Notes: generated by a model from the letters alone, not told the origin. A stretch of 64,000 bases of DNA from Iris pallida (GCA_029216955.1 JANAVB010003999.1:5742126-5806125), one strand, 5' to 3'; shown: positions 46,267 to 56,499, numbered from the stretch's first letter. Made by a program: numbers and translations.

Positions 46267-48326
46267 ATCTTGTAGGGAATTGGAATTGGTTCCATTTTTG
46301 GTTCATATACACTTCGCAGGTTCTCCGTAGAAAATAGTGCATGATAAAAACTTTGAATATTTACATTAGAATATCTACACACAAAAAATACATGTACACA
46401 TGGTATATAAGTATGGTACCACCTACAACATGTACAAGTCCGGTCTTCTAATCGTACAATATATGTTCTACTTGTTGAACGATCTACTACTTCGTATGTA
46501 TTGCTATCAATTCCTAATATTTCTAGATGATTCCTTTCTCTGTTGATACGGGCCACAGTATTTAACATCTTCGGACAATAATACGTGTCTAGATTTTCAG
46601 CAATGTTCCTATTCTTGTCATGAAGTGTTATAATCTTTGCTCTGATACCATCGAGGAGTGTTGTTATTGGTTTATCTCGTAATCTCTTAATCCAGTTGTT
46701 AAAACATTCAGCAAGATTAGAAGTATTAATATCTAATCTAGGGCACGGAGCATACGCTGTTATCCAATGTTCAAAACGACGATTTTCATCGTTCACACCA
46801 ATAAGCCAATTGTACACCATTATATTCTCGGCTTTAATTATTTCAAACAAGATCTCAGCATCTGTTTGATTGTATGATCTAGCAAGCGAGTCTAACAAGT
46901 TTTGAAATGTTCTTTCTTTCGCAACTTGTTTCATATTTTTTTTAAAATGTTGTATGCAAAAAAAGTGAGGCGATTCTGGAAAGGTTTCACGCATAGCATG
47001 TATTAAGCCCTTTTGCTTATCAGAAATAAATGAAATTCTACTCCATTCATTAAAATAACTTTCAAATGATATTCTAAAAGAGTTTAAAAACCAAGACCAA
47101 GAATCAGTATTTTCACTTTCAGCAACAGCATAAGCAATAGGATATAACTGATAGTTAGGATCGTGAGCACAAGCAATAAATAAGATACCTTGAAATTTAG
47201 ATGAAAGAAATGTAGCATCAGTACTAATAACCGGTAAACAGCCCCTTAAAAATCCGTCAATGCATGCCTTAAAACAAATAAAAATTCTTTGAAACCTATT
47301 ATTTTCAGTGGTTTTAAGAAAACATCTACTACCTGGATTCGTCTCCATAATTCTAAAACCATACTCCTCAAGACTAGCATATGCCTCTATGTAACTACCA
47401 TTTATTTCAGCTAATGCCATCTCTCTAGCTCTCCAAGCTTTGGAATAAGTAATATGCACACGATGTTCCCTATATATATCTTTAACAATTTGTGATGCAC
47501 TATAAGATTGATTGTCTCTGATTATATCAATTATACATGTTTTCACCCATGCAGCGGTAGCTAGTCGATGACGTCCGGTTGTAAGTCCACCTAAACAAGA
47601 GTGTCGACTGTCTAATTTAGCAATCTTAACTATTTCACCAGATCCAATCGGTTTGGCATATACTCTCCAATTACAATTCGGTTGATCACAATTATATATA
47701 ATTCCACGAGCATTATTCATAACATTGGCTGAACAACTAAAATTGTGTCGAATTGCTACATTACTTATAAAACTTCTAAATTTAGAACGACTAGAAAATT
47801 CTTTTCCGATAAATAATTCAGAAGTAATTGCATTATCAATATCATCTACCTCATGATCTACATTTTCAATTAAATCATCACTATTTCCATCGTCATCTTC
47901 AGTATCATCATCATCATTATGGTCACATTCATCAGATGACTGATTTTCTTGTAAAATTGGAAGAGTAGGTTGGGAAGAACTAGCACCCTGACTAACATGC
48001 TGGTAATTAGAAAAATATTCCCTATTTCTATTATCAAATGCTTGTGATACTTGAATGACAAATATATTTATATATCGTGATTGTGAATTAATCTCAACAA
48101 CAAAATTCCATGCTTCGTCGCCATCTATTAAAAAACATCTAGAACCAAAAACAGATTTCAAAATAAATTCATAATTAATAGAACAACGTTCGATAATAAG
48201 ATTACGTAAATTTTCAAAAATAATACTCGGATAAGTAGAAAAAATTTGGGTTTCTCCACCTTCGTACTCTATACCGTTTACATTACCTCCATGCGAGCAT
48301 ATTATTCTTAGACTGCGATCCATCAA
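46227..48326 (-). CDS. MURA-type MULE transposase
   Basis: 699 aa, no interruption. An N-terminal region and an acidic linker (aspartate-rich, about 130-165) precede the DNA-binding zinc-type domain (about 172-260, with RGIIYNCDQPNCNWRVYA and RHSC). The DDE catalytic domain follows: the first acidic residue in STDATF (about 369), the second in FISDKQKGL (about 435) and the glutamate in NLAECFNNW (about 540). A SWIM zinc finger, CTCCRWYHTYIPCVH, lies at about 629-643. The enzyme cuts at the terminal repeats and reinserts with 9-bp duplications in the nucleus. A TATA box lies about 250 bp upstream. Length and domain order match intact family members. Confidence 0.95.
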   Translation of the reverse strand: MMDRSLRIICSHGGNVNGIEYEGGETQIFSTYPSIIFENLRNLIIERCSINYEFILKSVFGSRCFLIDGDEAWNFVVEINSQSRYINIFVIQVSQAFDNRNREYFSNYQHVSQGASSSQPTLPILQENQSSDECDHNDDDDTEDDDGNSDDLIENVDHEVDDIDNAITSELFIGKEFSSRSKFRSFISNVAIRHNFSCSANVMNNARGIIYNCDQPNCNWRVYAKPIGSGEIVKIAKLDSRHSCLGGLTTGRHRLATAAWVKTCIIDIIRDNQSYSASQIVKDIYREHRVHITYSKAWRAREMALAEINGSYIEAYASLEEYGFRIMETNPGSRCFLKTTENNRFQRIFICFKACIDGFLRGCLPVISTDATFLSSKFQGILFIACAHDPNYQLYPIAYAVAESENTDSWSWFLNSFRISFESYFNEWSRISFISDKQKGLIHAMRETFPESPHFFCIQHFKKNMKQVAKERTFQNLLDSLARSYNQTDAEILFEIIKAENIMVYNWLIGVNDENRRFEHWITAYAPCPRLDINTSNLAECFNNWIKRLRDKPITTLLDGIRAKIITLHDKNRNIAENLDTYYCPKMLNTVARINRERNHLEILGIDSNTYEVVDRSTSRTYIVRLEDRTCTCCRWYHTYIPCVHVFFVCRYSNVNIQSFYHALFSTENLRSVYEPKMEPIPIPYKIQAFCALFNSHVL

Positions 48327-48574
48327 GAAAAAACTATTGCTGCCGGAGGAGAAAATCTTGCTGGAGTGGGAGAATTTGTTACTGGGGAGAAGTTGATGGT
48401 GCTGGAGTGGGGAAATTTGTTGGACTAGTGGAGAGTGAGTGAATGAGTGAATGGAGAGTGAGTGAATGAGTTGATGTTGCTGGAGTGGGAGAATTTTTAA
48501 GACTATCGGAGAATGAGTGAATTAGTGAATGGAGAGTGAGTGAATGAGTGACTGCAATTGTTGAAGATGTATTG

Positions 48575-48582
48575 TTTTTATA
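48575..48582 (-). promoter_or_regulatory. TATA box of the transposase gene
   Basis: TATAAAAA on the minus strand, about 250 bp before the start codon. The intervening leader contains the repeated GTGAGTGAATGAGT (plus strand) motif. Confidence 0.55.
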
Positions 48583-48829
48583 AGGATAAATGGTAACGTA
48601 ACTAATACCGCCACCCTACTTGGCGGTGATGTTAACGTTGCCAGGACAGTTACCGTTGCTAAGACAGATCTCGCTCTACCTCTCTATAGCCTCTGTGCTC
48701 TCTCTCTCTCTCCCTCTCTCTAGCCCCTCTCTCTCTCTCCCGCTCTTCCGCTTTTGTCTCTCTCTCATTCTGCCAAGATGCGGGTCCCCCCACCCCACCG
48801 CCAAACGGCCCCCCCCCCAAGCCACCGCC

Positions 48830-49102
48830 AAACCAAATGGCGGCCCCCCACGCCACCGCCAACCAAGTTGGCGGTCTCCACCCCACCTCCATCATCTCTC
48901 TCTCCACCGCCAACTATGTTGGCGGTCTCCACCCCTCTCCCTCTCTCTCTCCATTCTCTCTCCATTCTCTCCTCACTGCAACAGCCACGTCGCCACGACC
49001 GCCATCTAACTTGGCGCGATGTCCCGCTTTCTACAATTTTGACAAACTTCTCCCCTCTCCCGCGAATACTATTAAATTAATCCCTCTGTACGAAAATTTC
49101 TG
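48830..49102 (-). repeat. MULE right terminal inverted repeat with hairpin units
   Basis: Outer 165 bp is the terminal repeat. Inside it (48830-48945) are units such as ACCGCCAACTATGTTGGCGG that fold on themselves, as in the left end. Confidence 0.88.
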
Positions 49103-49254
49103 TTCTTTTTATGGGAACCTTCTACGCAGTTGGATTTGTGTGTATTGCTGTGAGAATACTTTTAGTAAATTTTGGATATCTAGCGTACACGAGAATTTTT
49201 TAAGCAATTTTTTTGACATTTTCATCATTTCATGAACATCACTCATGGGGTCCG

Positions 49255-50100
49255 TGTTAGTCCGGAAGTGATCTAGGGGTAGGAGAGATTCAAGAAAGGA
49301 AAGAGTTTTCGGAAGACTCTGCACTCTAGCCAACTCAACGAAGCACTAGAAATCGGTTACAGAAATAACAAACTACAACAACAAATAAAAAAGTGTTATT
49401 CTCTTTTCGTTCGCAGACGCTTCAATGAGAAGAACATAAACAGCTAAGAAAATACAAAGAAAAACTGTTCGCTGGGGTGAACAAGTCACCGTTACTTAAA
49501 GCAAGATTTCGGCCTACTCCCGATCTGCTTCCAGGAACCAACAAATTCAAGAAAGAACCTCTGGAACGCTCTTCGTCACCCTCGGATCAACTTTCAAACT
49601 CAAAAGGATAAGGAAAAGCCTATGCGGCCATAGGCTAGTGCTACTGGAGCTATAGGCGCATAGACTTCCTGGAATGAGATTTGTGGCCTATGGTTTTTCT
49701 CTCCATACATGTCGGCCAACCAAATTCCACCAAATTTGGGTCTAAGCTGCCGACACGGCCACCCACACAGCAGTGTGTCTAACGCTGACAGCGCCGTCCA
49801 CTGACAGAGCCACGTGCGCCGTCTGCGCCGAATGCTGACACCGCGGAAAGCAACTCGCATATGCATCTAGGGTTTAGACGCATATCACCAAACGCATAGC
49901 ACTGAACATGTAGCTCTAGTGCGCGCATTAAAGTGTCAATTTACGCCCTTCGTCCGAGTCCGAGTCGCTAAGTCCTTACGGGACTTAGCTCCTATGGAGC
50001 TCAAAGGTGGTGATAAAACAAATGTTTGTTCTTTGTAAATTATACTTAACCCTATAGGAAAATTCACCCACATTGGCCATCACACTCTAAGTGCATACTC
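49255..50100 (-). mobile_element. Old copia-type solo LTR, main part (minus strand)
   Basis: On the minus strand it ends GGACTAACA at 49255, preceded on the plus strand by GTCCG (49250-49254). The other end lies at 56375, after the younger copia insertion, and is followed by GTCCG (56376-56380), giving a perfect 5-bp duplication. It is related to the younger element's LTR in opposite orientation. Matched parts include GTGGGTGAATTTTC, the CTAAGTCCCGTAAGGACTTA hairpin followed by GCGACTCGGACTCGG, and a GGTTCCTG ... CACCCCAGC region. Total length once the insertion is removed is about 935 bp. Confidence 0.85.
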
Positions 50101-50522
50101 TGTTGGTGTTTTATTCTATGAGTTGTGTGTTCACAACACTCTATTGTTAAAAGATAGTCCCACATCGGAAAATCACACCAATATGTATCTCTATATATTA
50201 CTTATGAAGGAATAGAGAGATGCACATGGGTTGAGGCCCAATGGAGGGTGCCATGTGGGAGAATTTTACATAGAGGTGAGAATAAGAAACCAACTTTTGG
50301 CCAAATGAAAATAGATTTAAATCTATTGGAGCTAAGCCCCGAAGGGGCTTAGCGACTCGGACTCGGACTCGGACTCGGACTCGGACTCGGGCTCGGGCTC
50401 GGGCTTGGGCTAATGGGCTTTTGAGACTTATTGTGGCTTTTTGATGGCACTTTGCACTTAGCACGACAGCTCGTCGCAAGGCGCATTGTGCGCTTTAGTT
50501 GCGCTCGTGCGCGAGCCTCTGC
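50101..50522 (+). repeat. Truncated 5' LTR of the copia element
   Basis: Matches 55202-55611 of the 3' LTR. It is 12 bp longer because the GGACTC hexamer run has two more units (about 50353-50405). Contains a perfect hairpin at 50331-50353 and a TATATATTA box-like stretch near 50193. Confidence 0.9.
50331..50353. repeat. Perfect LTR hairpin
   Basis: GCTAAGCCCC, loop GAA, GGGGCTTAGC: a 10-bp perfect stem. Repeated in the 3' LTR at 55432-55454 and present in altered form (CTAAGTCC/GGACTTAG) in the old solo LTR at about 49968-49992. Could act as an RNA structure near the transcript start or end; role not known. Confidence 0.85.
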
Positions 50523-53500
50523 CAAAGAGATTTGGGACTCCTTGGGAAAATTGTACGAAGATGACGAGAATCGGTCCAAGATCTTCTTGGTTGAAAGATA
50601 CCACAAGTGGACCTTCGAAGATGAGAAGGCTATGCTGCCCCAAGTAAAGGAGTTTCTGAAGCTGCGCCAAAAGTTGGATGACGAGAAGATGCCTCTTGTC
50701 GACAAGTTTGTCGTTGGAGGAATCGTCTCTAAACTTCCTGCGGGTTGGAGCAACTTCTATGCAAGGATGCACCGCAAGAAGCTGGACATATGTATGGAAG
50801 ATCTCCTGCAAGAGATCCATGTTGAGGACGAGATGCGCTCTCAACAGAAGATGGATTCTCTGTCCAAACAACTGGCGAAAGCAAATCTGGTCCAAACCAG
50901 AGAGTACAAGGGGAAGCAGGCGGCTTCTTCTCACAAGAAGAAGAAGGACTTCACTAATCTGAAAGTGAAGAGTCCTTCATTCAAGAATCAGAAGTCCAAG
51001 TCCCATGTGACTTGTTACAAATGTGGCAAGAAGGGCCACTACAAAAGTGACTGCAAGGAACCAGAAAAAGGTGAGCCTAGTAAGGTTTCTTTGGTTACTA
51101 ATCTGGTTGCAATGATAGCACAGGTTGCAAATGCGAGAGTTGACTCGGACTGGTGGATAGACACTGGTGCGACATGTCATGTCTGCTCAGACAAGGAATG
51201 GTTCGAGTCATATGAGCCAACTTCCGAGAAAGTCATAATGGCAAACCAGGCACAAGCTGAAGTACTGGGGATCGGGACGGTGGAGCTGAAACTCACATCG
51301 GAAAACACTCTGACGCTTCAAGGAGTGAAGCATGTTCCTGCAATTGCTAAGAACCTGATCTCTGGGAGCCTGCTTTGTAACGCAGGCTTGAGGATGGACA
51401 TCAATGCTGGCCAGATGGTGATGTCCAAGAAGGGTACATTCTTCGGAAAAGCTTTCCAGACTGAAGGAATGTACAAAATTCAGCTTGTTGTAACCCAAAA
51501 AAATGATATTAATGCTATTTCTACTTTGAACTATTCTTTTGAGTTGTGGCATAATAGGCTAGGACATGTTCATTGTAAAAGAATTAACAAAATGTCTAGC
51601 CTAGGACTTATCTCCAAGTGTGGGGGTAAGGTAGAGAAATGTGAAGTGTGTGCTCAGACGAAGATCACAAGGAAACCCTTTCACAGGGTCCATCGAAGCA
51701 CAGATCTTCTGGAGTTGGTTCACTCAGATATCTGTGATTTCAAACAATTCTCTACAAAGGCCGGGATGAAGTATTTTATTACTTTCATCGACGACTTCTC
51801 AAAGTATGCTTTTGTCTACCTGCTCAAATCTAAAGACGAAGCATTCGAGAAGTTCAAGGACTTCAGGGCCGAGGCTGAACGGCAAACTGGACAACAACTC
51901 AAAAGACTAAGGAGTGATCGAGGCGGGGAGTATCGGTCTCATGATTTCTCATCATTTTGTAAAGAACATGGAATCATAAATGAGACGACGGCTCCGTACT
52001 CTCCTCAATCCAACGGAGTAGCAGAAAGGAAGAACAGAACGTTGACAGAGATGATGAATTCTATGCTGTTGACTGCGGGTCTTCCAAAGAGCTTCTGGGG
52101 AGAAGCTGCATTAACGGCTACTTTCATTCTCAATAGAGTACCGTATGCAACTTCGGATATAACCCCTCATGAACTCTGGTTCAAAGTCAGACCTAACTTG
52201 AATGTCATTCGAGTGTGGGGGTGTCTGGCTTATGTGAAGCTCCCAGATCTGAAGATTCAGAAGCTGGGGACTAGGACTACTAAGGCTATCTTCTTGGGTT
52301 ATGCCGAGAAGAGTGACGCTCGGAGATTCCTTGATATAGAATCAAATCATATCATTGAATCTCGCGATGCTGAATATTTTGAAGACAAGTTTGCAAGGCA
52401 CAAAAATATTGTTCTCGCGGATCTTCCGGAGAATGATGAGAGTGCAAAGCAGACAGAAGTCCTTATCGAACCAGTAGTCCAAGAAGAAGCTATTGTCGAA
52501 GAGACACCAGTTGAACCAGAACTCGCTGAGCCGTCAACTAAGCGAGTAAGGAGGCCGAAAGACTTCGGAGATGACTTCGTCACCTATCATGTGGAAGCAG
52601 ATCCGCTTACCTATGATGAGGCGATGAAGACCAGAGATGTTGTATTCTGGAAGGAGGCGATAGACAACGAGATTGACTCAATCACCTCCAACAACACATG
52701 GGTGTTAGTTGACCTGCCAGAAGGAGCAAGACCCATCGGATGCAAATGGATCTTCAAGAAGAAGATGAAAGCAGATGAAACCATTGACAAGTTCAAGGCC
52801 AGGCTAGTGGCCAAGGGGTTTGCTCAGAAGCAGGGGATCGATTACTTTGACACTTATGCTCCAGTAGCTCGGATGACCACCATCAGATTGTTAATTGCTC
52901 TAGCAGCAATACACAAGTTGGTGATACATCAGATGGATGTGAAAACGGTATTCCTTAATGGCGAGCTGACCGAAGAGATCTACATGCAACAACCAGAAGG
53001 TTTTGTCGTCAGAGGTCTGGAAGACAAAGTCTGCAAGTTGATGAAGTCTCTGTATGGTTTGAAACAAGCTCCCAAAATGTGGCATGAGAAGTTTGACAAG
53101 GTGATAAGGTCAAATGGCTACAGGGTCAGTGAAACAGACAAGTGTGTCTATACGAAGTTTGCTGACGGAAGAGGAGTAATCGTTTGTCTTTACGTGGACG
53201 ACATGCTAATCCTAGGTACGGATTTAAACTGCGTCACAGAGACAAAGAAATTCCTCTCGACCAAGTTCAGTATGAAGGACTTGGGAGATGCCGACGTAAT
53301 CTTGGGGCTCAAGATCATCCGGACAGGTACTGGAATAGCGCTGTCACAATCTCATTATATTGAGAAGATGCTCACTCGCTACGGGTATCAAGATCTTCCT
53401 ATAATTGATACACCGTACCGGAGTGATCAGAAGCTGGAGCCAAATTCGAGGGAAAGCGTCAGGCAGTTGGAGTACGCTAGCGTCATCGGAAGCTTGATGT

Positions 53501-54138
53501 ACGCTACTACTGCCACAAGGCCTGACATAGCTTTTGCGGTGGGAATGCTGAGTCAGTTCACTAGCAACCCAGGCGTTGAACACTGGAACGCTGTGAAGCG
53601 TGTTATGAGATATCTAAAAAAGACTCAGACATTTGCACTATACTACAGCGGAGATCCGTCAGTAGTGGAAGGCTTCAGTGATGCTAGCTGGTGTTCAGAG
53701 GTGGAGAGCGAGTATTCGACAGGTGGATTCATATTCGCTTTGGGCGGAGCTGCTATATCGTGGAAATCGAAGAAGCAGACAATGTTATCTCGCTCCTCCA
53801 TGGAATCTGAATTCTTTGTATTGGATGCTGCTGCAGATGAAACAGAGTGGCTTCGGGAGCTCATGTATGATCTTCCAGTGGTTGGAGCTCAGATACCGAC
53901 AATCCCGATATACTGTGACAACCAGGCGGCAGCAGCAGTAGCATCAAATGAACTCTTTAATGGAAAGAAGAGGACTGTGCGGTTAAAGCACAGAGCAGTG
54001 AACGATCTCATCAAACGAGGCGTCATTGCAGTGATCGATGTTCGGAGTCAGGAGAACCTGGCGGATCCGTTCACGAAAGGCCTCAAACGACAGCTGGTCG
54101 AGGACACAGCAAGGAAGATGGGTTTGAAGGCATTCTAA
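50431..54138 (+). CDS. Copia gag-pol polyprotein, N-terminus fused to LTR sequence
   Basis: 1,235 aa. Codons 1-30 come from the LTR; from AKEIWDSLGKLYEDD onward it is Gag (UBN2-like), so the normal Gag start is missing. Zinc knuckle CYKCGKKGHYKSDC (about 194-207); protease WWIDTGATCHV (about 240, active D-T-G); integrase with HNRLGHVHCKRI zinc region (about 373), HSDICDF, FIDDFSKYAF and NGVAERKNRT (about 528); reverse transcriptase with MDVKTVFLNGEL and YVDD (about 919); RNase H with GFSDASW, SSMESEFF and YCDNQAA (about 1,080-1,165). All main catalytic motifs are present. Because the promoter region and primer site are damaged, the enzyme could be made only if transcribed from elsewhere, and this copy cannot replicate normally. 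Confidence 0.93.
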   Translation: MWLFDGTLHLARQLVARRIVRFSCARARASAKEIWDSLGKLYEDDENRSKIFLVERYHKWTFEDEKAMLPQVKEFLKLRQKLDDEKMPLVDKFVVGGIVSKLPAGWSNFYARMHRKKLDICMEDLLQEIHVEDEMRSQQKMDSLSKQLAKANLVQTREYKGKQAASSHKKKKDFTNLKVKSPSFKNQKSKSHVTCYKCGKKGHYKSDCKEPEKGEPSKVSLVTNLVAMIAQVANARVDSDWWIDTGATCHVCSDKEWFESYEPTSEKVIMANQAQAEVLGIGTVELKLTSENTLTLQGVKHVPAIAKNLISGSLLCNAGLRMDINAGQMVMSKKGTFFGKAFQTEGMYKIQLVVTQKNDINAISTLNYSFELWHNRLGHVHCKRINKMSSLGLISKCGGKVEKCEVCAQTKITRKPFHRVHRSTDLLELVHSDICDFKQFSTKAGMKYFITFIDDFSKYAFVYLLKSKDEAFEKFKDFRAEAERQTGQQLKRLRSDRGGEYRSHDFSSFCKEHGIINETTAPYSPQSNGVAERKNRTLTEMMNSMLLTAGLPKSFWGEAALTATFILNRVPYATSDITPHELWFKVRPNLNVIRVWGCLAYVKLPDLKIQKLGTRTTKAIFLGYAEKSDARRFLDIESNHIIESRDAEYFEDKFARHKNIVLADLPENDESAKQTEVLIEPVVQEEAIVEETPVEPELAEPSTKRVRRPKDFGDDFVTYHVEADPLTYDEAMKTRDVVFWKEAIDNEIDSITSNNTWVLVDLPEGARPIGCKWIFKKKMKADETIDKFKARLVAKGFAQKQGIDYFDTYAPVARMTTIRLLIALAAIHKLVIHQMDVKTVFLNGELTEEIYMQQPEGFVVRGLEDKVCKLMKSLYGLKQAPKMWHEKFDKVIRSNGYRVSETDKCVYTKFADGRGVIVCLYVDDMLILGTDLNCVTETKKFLSTKFSMKDLGDADVILGLKIIRTGTGIALSQSHYIEKMLTRYGYQDLPIIDTPYRSDQKLEPNSRESVRQLEYASVIGSLMYATTATRPDIAFAVGMLSQFTSNPGVEHWNAVKRVMRYLKKTQTFALYYSGDPSVVEGFSDASWCSEVESEYSTGGFIFALGGAAISWKSKKQTMLSRSSMESEFFVLDAAADETEWLRELMYDLPVVGAQIPTIPIYCDNQAAAAVASNELFNGKKRTVRLKHRAVNDLIKRGVIAVIDVRSQENLADPFTKGLKRQLVEDTARKMGLKAF

Positions 54139-55201
54139 TATTGTGTCATTATAATCCTATCAATAAATTTTATGTTATTGGTTCAAAGAGAAATCTACCA
54201 GATATCTAATTTTTTGATTCAAAGGAGGACTATTGACTGGAAAAATATTAGTTAACAGTGGGTACTTGTTCTGCGGAACATGTAAGGGTTTCGGACCCAG
54301 AACCACTGTTGTCTACTATGAATTTTCTACGGAAAATTGATCCTGTGGGAAGGATGGCATAATGCCTTAATGAGTTCTCAGACTGAGTGAAGGTCTGTTA
54401 TGCTTTACAGGAAGCATGGTGGCGCAACAACCACAAAGGAGTGTTACAACTCCATGCTACAGTGGGGTGACTCCACCATGAGGTTCCCAGGTAGGGGTAA
54501 TGCCTCGGCTTTGTTAGCCAAGTCACAGGCGGCGTAGCACCGCATATAGGCAGGTAGCCTAATGTTGCATAATCATAAAGAAGTGTAGACAGCACTACAA
54601 AGAGGACAGTATCCTCATGTTACAGTGGCATGACACCACGAAGAGGTACCAGGAAGGGTAAATCTTCGGCTTTGCAAGCCATGTCATAGCGGCGTGACAC
54701 CGTACGGAAGCGCAAGGCTTCATGCTGAGTAGTTTGGCACTACAAAGAGGATTGTAACCTCATGCTACAGTAGTATGACACTACGATGAGGTACCCAGGT
54801 GGGGTAAAGCCTCGGCATTGAGCCATGTCATAGCGGCGTAGCACCACAAAGGAGCGCAATGCTTCATGCCATGACTCTTTATAAAGAACTCACCTATAAT
54901 GTATGGAAAGAAAAATAGGCCGTCTCTTGAGGGTAAATTTGTAGACGCCCAAAATACATACATTGAAATCCAGGCTGGCACAAGGCCTTTAATGTGCAGC
55001 CAGAAGCACAGATAACTACATTATGTTAGTAGGAAAAATTACAGCTGTGGTACAGAATTCAAGGCGTAGTCCATTCTTGTATCATACTGTTGTGCAACCC
55101 ATGCGGGAAGATTCAAGTCGTCAGCGACATCTATCATAATTCATAATGGACAGCTATTATGTGGAACGCTTAACTCATATATATAGAGATATGTGGGAGA
55201 T
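54139..55201 (+). repeat. Copia 3' non-coding region with tandem repeats and polypurine tract
   Basis: Unusually long (1.06 kb). From about 54400 to 54880 there are three diverged copies of a unit of roughly 160-190 bp with CACTACAAAGAGGA-like starts, CTCATGCTACAGTGG, GAGGTACCCAGGTGGGGTAA, CCTCGGCTTTG and GCGGCGTAGCACC. The region ends in the purine-rich ATAGAGATATGTGGGAGA before the 3' LTR. Confidence 0.75.
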
Positions 55202-56281
55202 TGTTGGTGTTTTATTCTATGAGTTGTGTGTTCACAACACTCTATTGTTAAAAGATAGTCCCACATCGGAAAATCACACCAATATGTATCTCTATATATT
55301 ACTTATGAAGGAATAGAGAGATGCACATGGGTTGAGGCCCAATGGAGGGTGCCATGTGGGAGGATTTTACATAGAGGTGAGAATAAGAAACCAACTTTTG
55401 GCCAAATGAAAATAGATTTAAATCTATTGGAGCTAAGCCCCGAAGGGGCTTAGCGACTCGGACTCGGACTCGGACTCGGGCTCGGACTCGGGCTTGGGCT
55501 AATGGGCTTTTGAGGCTTATTGTGGCTTTTTGATGGCACTTTGCACTTAGCACGACAGCTCGTCGCAAGGCGCATTGTGCGCTTTAGTTGCGCTCGTGCG
55601 CGAGCCTCTGCGCGGCCCTGCGTGGCGTGCGAGGCGTACGGGGCGTACGGAGCGTACGGAGCGTACGGGACGTACGGGTCGTACGGGACGTACGGGTCGT
55701 ACGGGTCGAGCGGGTCAAGCGGGTCGAGTGGGCCGTTCAAATTATGTAACGTCCGCGGGTCTTGTGGGCTCAGATCCGGAAATGGCTCAGATCCAGAAAA
55801 TTCGGATCTGGCATTAAACCAGGGCGTGCGTTCAGAATTTGAAAAGCCCACCTCGTGCCTATAATATCAGCAGCATCTCCTCTCTCCAGAGTTACAGAAA
55901 ATAATCAGAGAATTTCCAGAGAGAGAGAGAGAAGTGCTGCTGCTATTCCGAGGAGTCGTCGACATTTTTGGCCAGCGTTCTAAAGTTCTCTTCGAACTTG
56001 CTGGTTCCTGTAGGCTTGTCCGTAAGGCGGATATAGCTTTGAGCGCCGGTGATCTTTCATCCCAGCAGGCTTTCTTCTTCCTCTGTTGCCTTCGAGAATA
56101 CCGTCGCTTCTCTTTAGAAGTTAAACGGTTCTGTTGCCTTCGAGAAATATTACGAAATAATCTTTTTAGATTCTCGTAATACAACATCACCTTCTTTAGG
56201 GTGTCGTTGCTGGAAACATTGTCTTTACAATCGTTTCTGAACTCGTGTTTTTTCCATCGATTGTTCGCCAAGGGACTAACA
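55202..56281 (+). repeat. 3' LTR of the copia element
   Basis: 1,080 bp, TG...CA. Contains the hairpin (55432-55454), the GGACTC hexamer run, a 9-bp minisatellite based on GCGTACGGG (about 55625-55735), and a CT-rich final third. Followed by TACTC. Confidence 0.92.
55625..55735. repeat. 9-bp minisatellite GCGTACGGG
   Basis: About 12 units of GCGTACGGG/ACGTACGGG/TCGTACGGG, grading into TCGAGCGGG. Each early unit contains the palindrome CGTACG. Absent from the truncated 5' LTR because of the deletion. Confidence 0.88.
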
Positions 56282-56286
56282 TACTC

Positions 56287-56375
56287 CAACATAAGCATAA
56301 CTGTATATTAAGGTATACATTTTTGTGATTTTCCAATGTGGAACTAAACTTTCTCAAAGTAAAAAACCACTAACA
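56287..56375 (-). mobile_element. Old solo LTR, remaining end
   Basis: On the minus strand starts TGTTAGTGGTTTTTTACTTT at 56375 and contains CCACATTGGAAAATCACAAA, matching the start of the younger LTR (TGTTGGTGTTTTATTC, CCCACATCGGAAAATCACAC). Followed by GTCCG. Confidence 0.85.
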
Positions 56376-56499
56376 GTCCGCGAGTGACATTCCAGAAAAA
56401 ATGATCGCATATCTCATTGGAAATACCATCACATAGATGGTTCGACAATTTGAGTCCAATTACATCAGGCAAAATATAGAATGTATATTTTTTTCATTA

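Larger units (their letters stand above)
45137..49102 (-). mobile_element. MULE (Mutator-like element), apparently complete
   Basis: Terminal inverted repeats begin CAGAAATTTTCGTA and match over about 160 bp with few differences. A perfect 9-bp target duplication, TTCTTTTTA, lies at 45128-45136 and 49103-49111, the size expected for MULEs. The element (3,966 bp) carries an uninterrupted MURA transposase (minus) and a small two-exon frame (plus) that meets it tail to tail. GC-rich hairpin repeats lie just inside both terminal repeats. The intact transposase and well-kept ends suggest a recently active, possibly autonomous element. Confidence 0.93.
50101..56281 (+). mobile_element. Ty1/copia LTR retrotransposon with 5' deletion
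   Basis: The target duplication TACTC is at 50096-50100 and 56282-56286. The 3' LTR is complete (55202-56281, 1,080 bp, TGTTGGTG...GACTAACA), but the 5' LTR stops matching after 50522, about 422 bp in, and passes straight into gag. Roughly 660 bp of LTR, the primer-binding site and the start of gag are gone. The remaining gag-pol frame is uninterrupted. Domain order protease, integrase, reverse transcriptase, RNase H is that of copia elements. It sits inside an older, related solo LTR. Confidence 0.93.
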
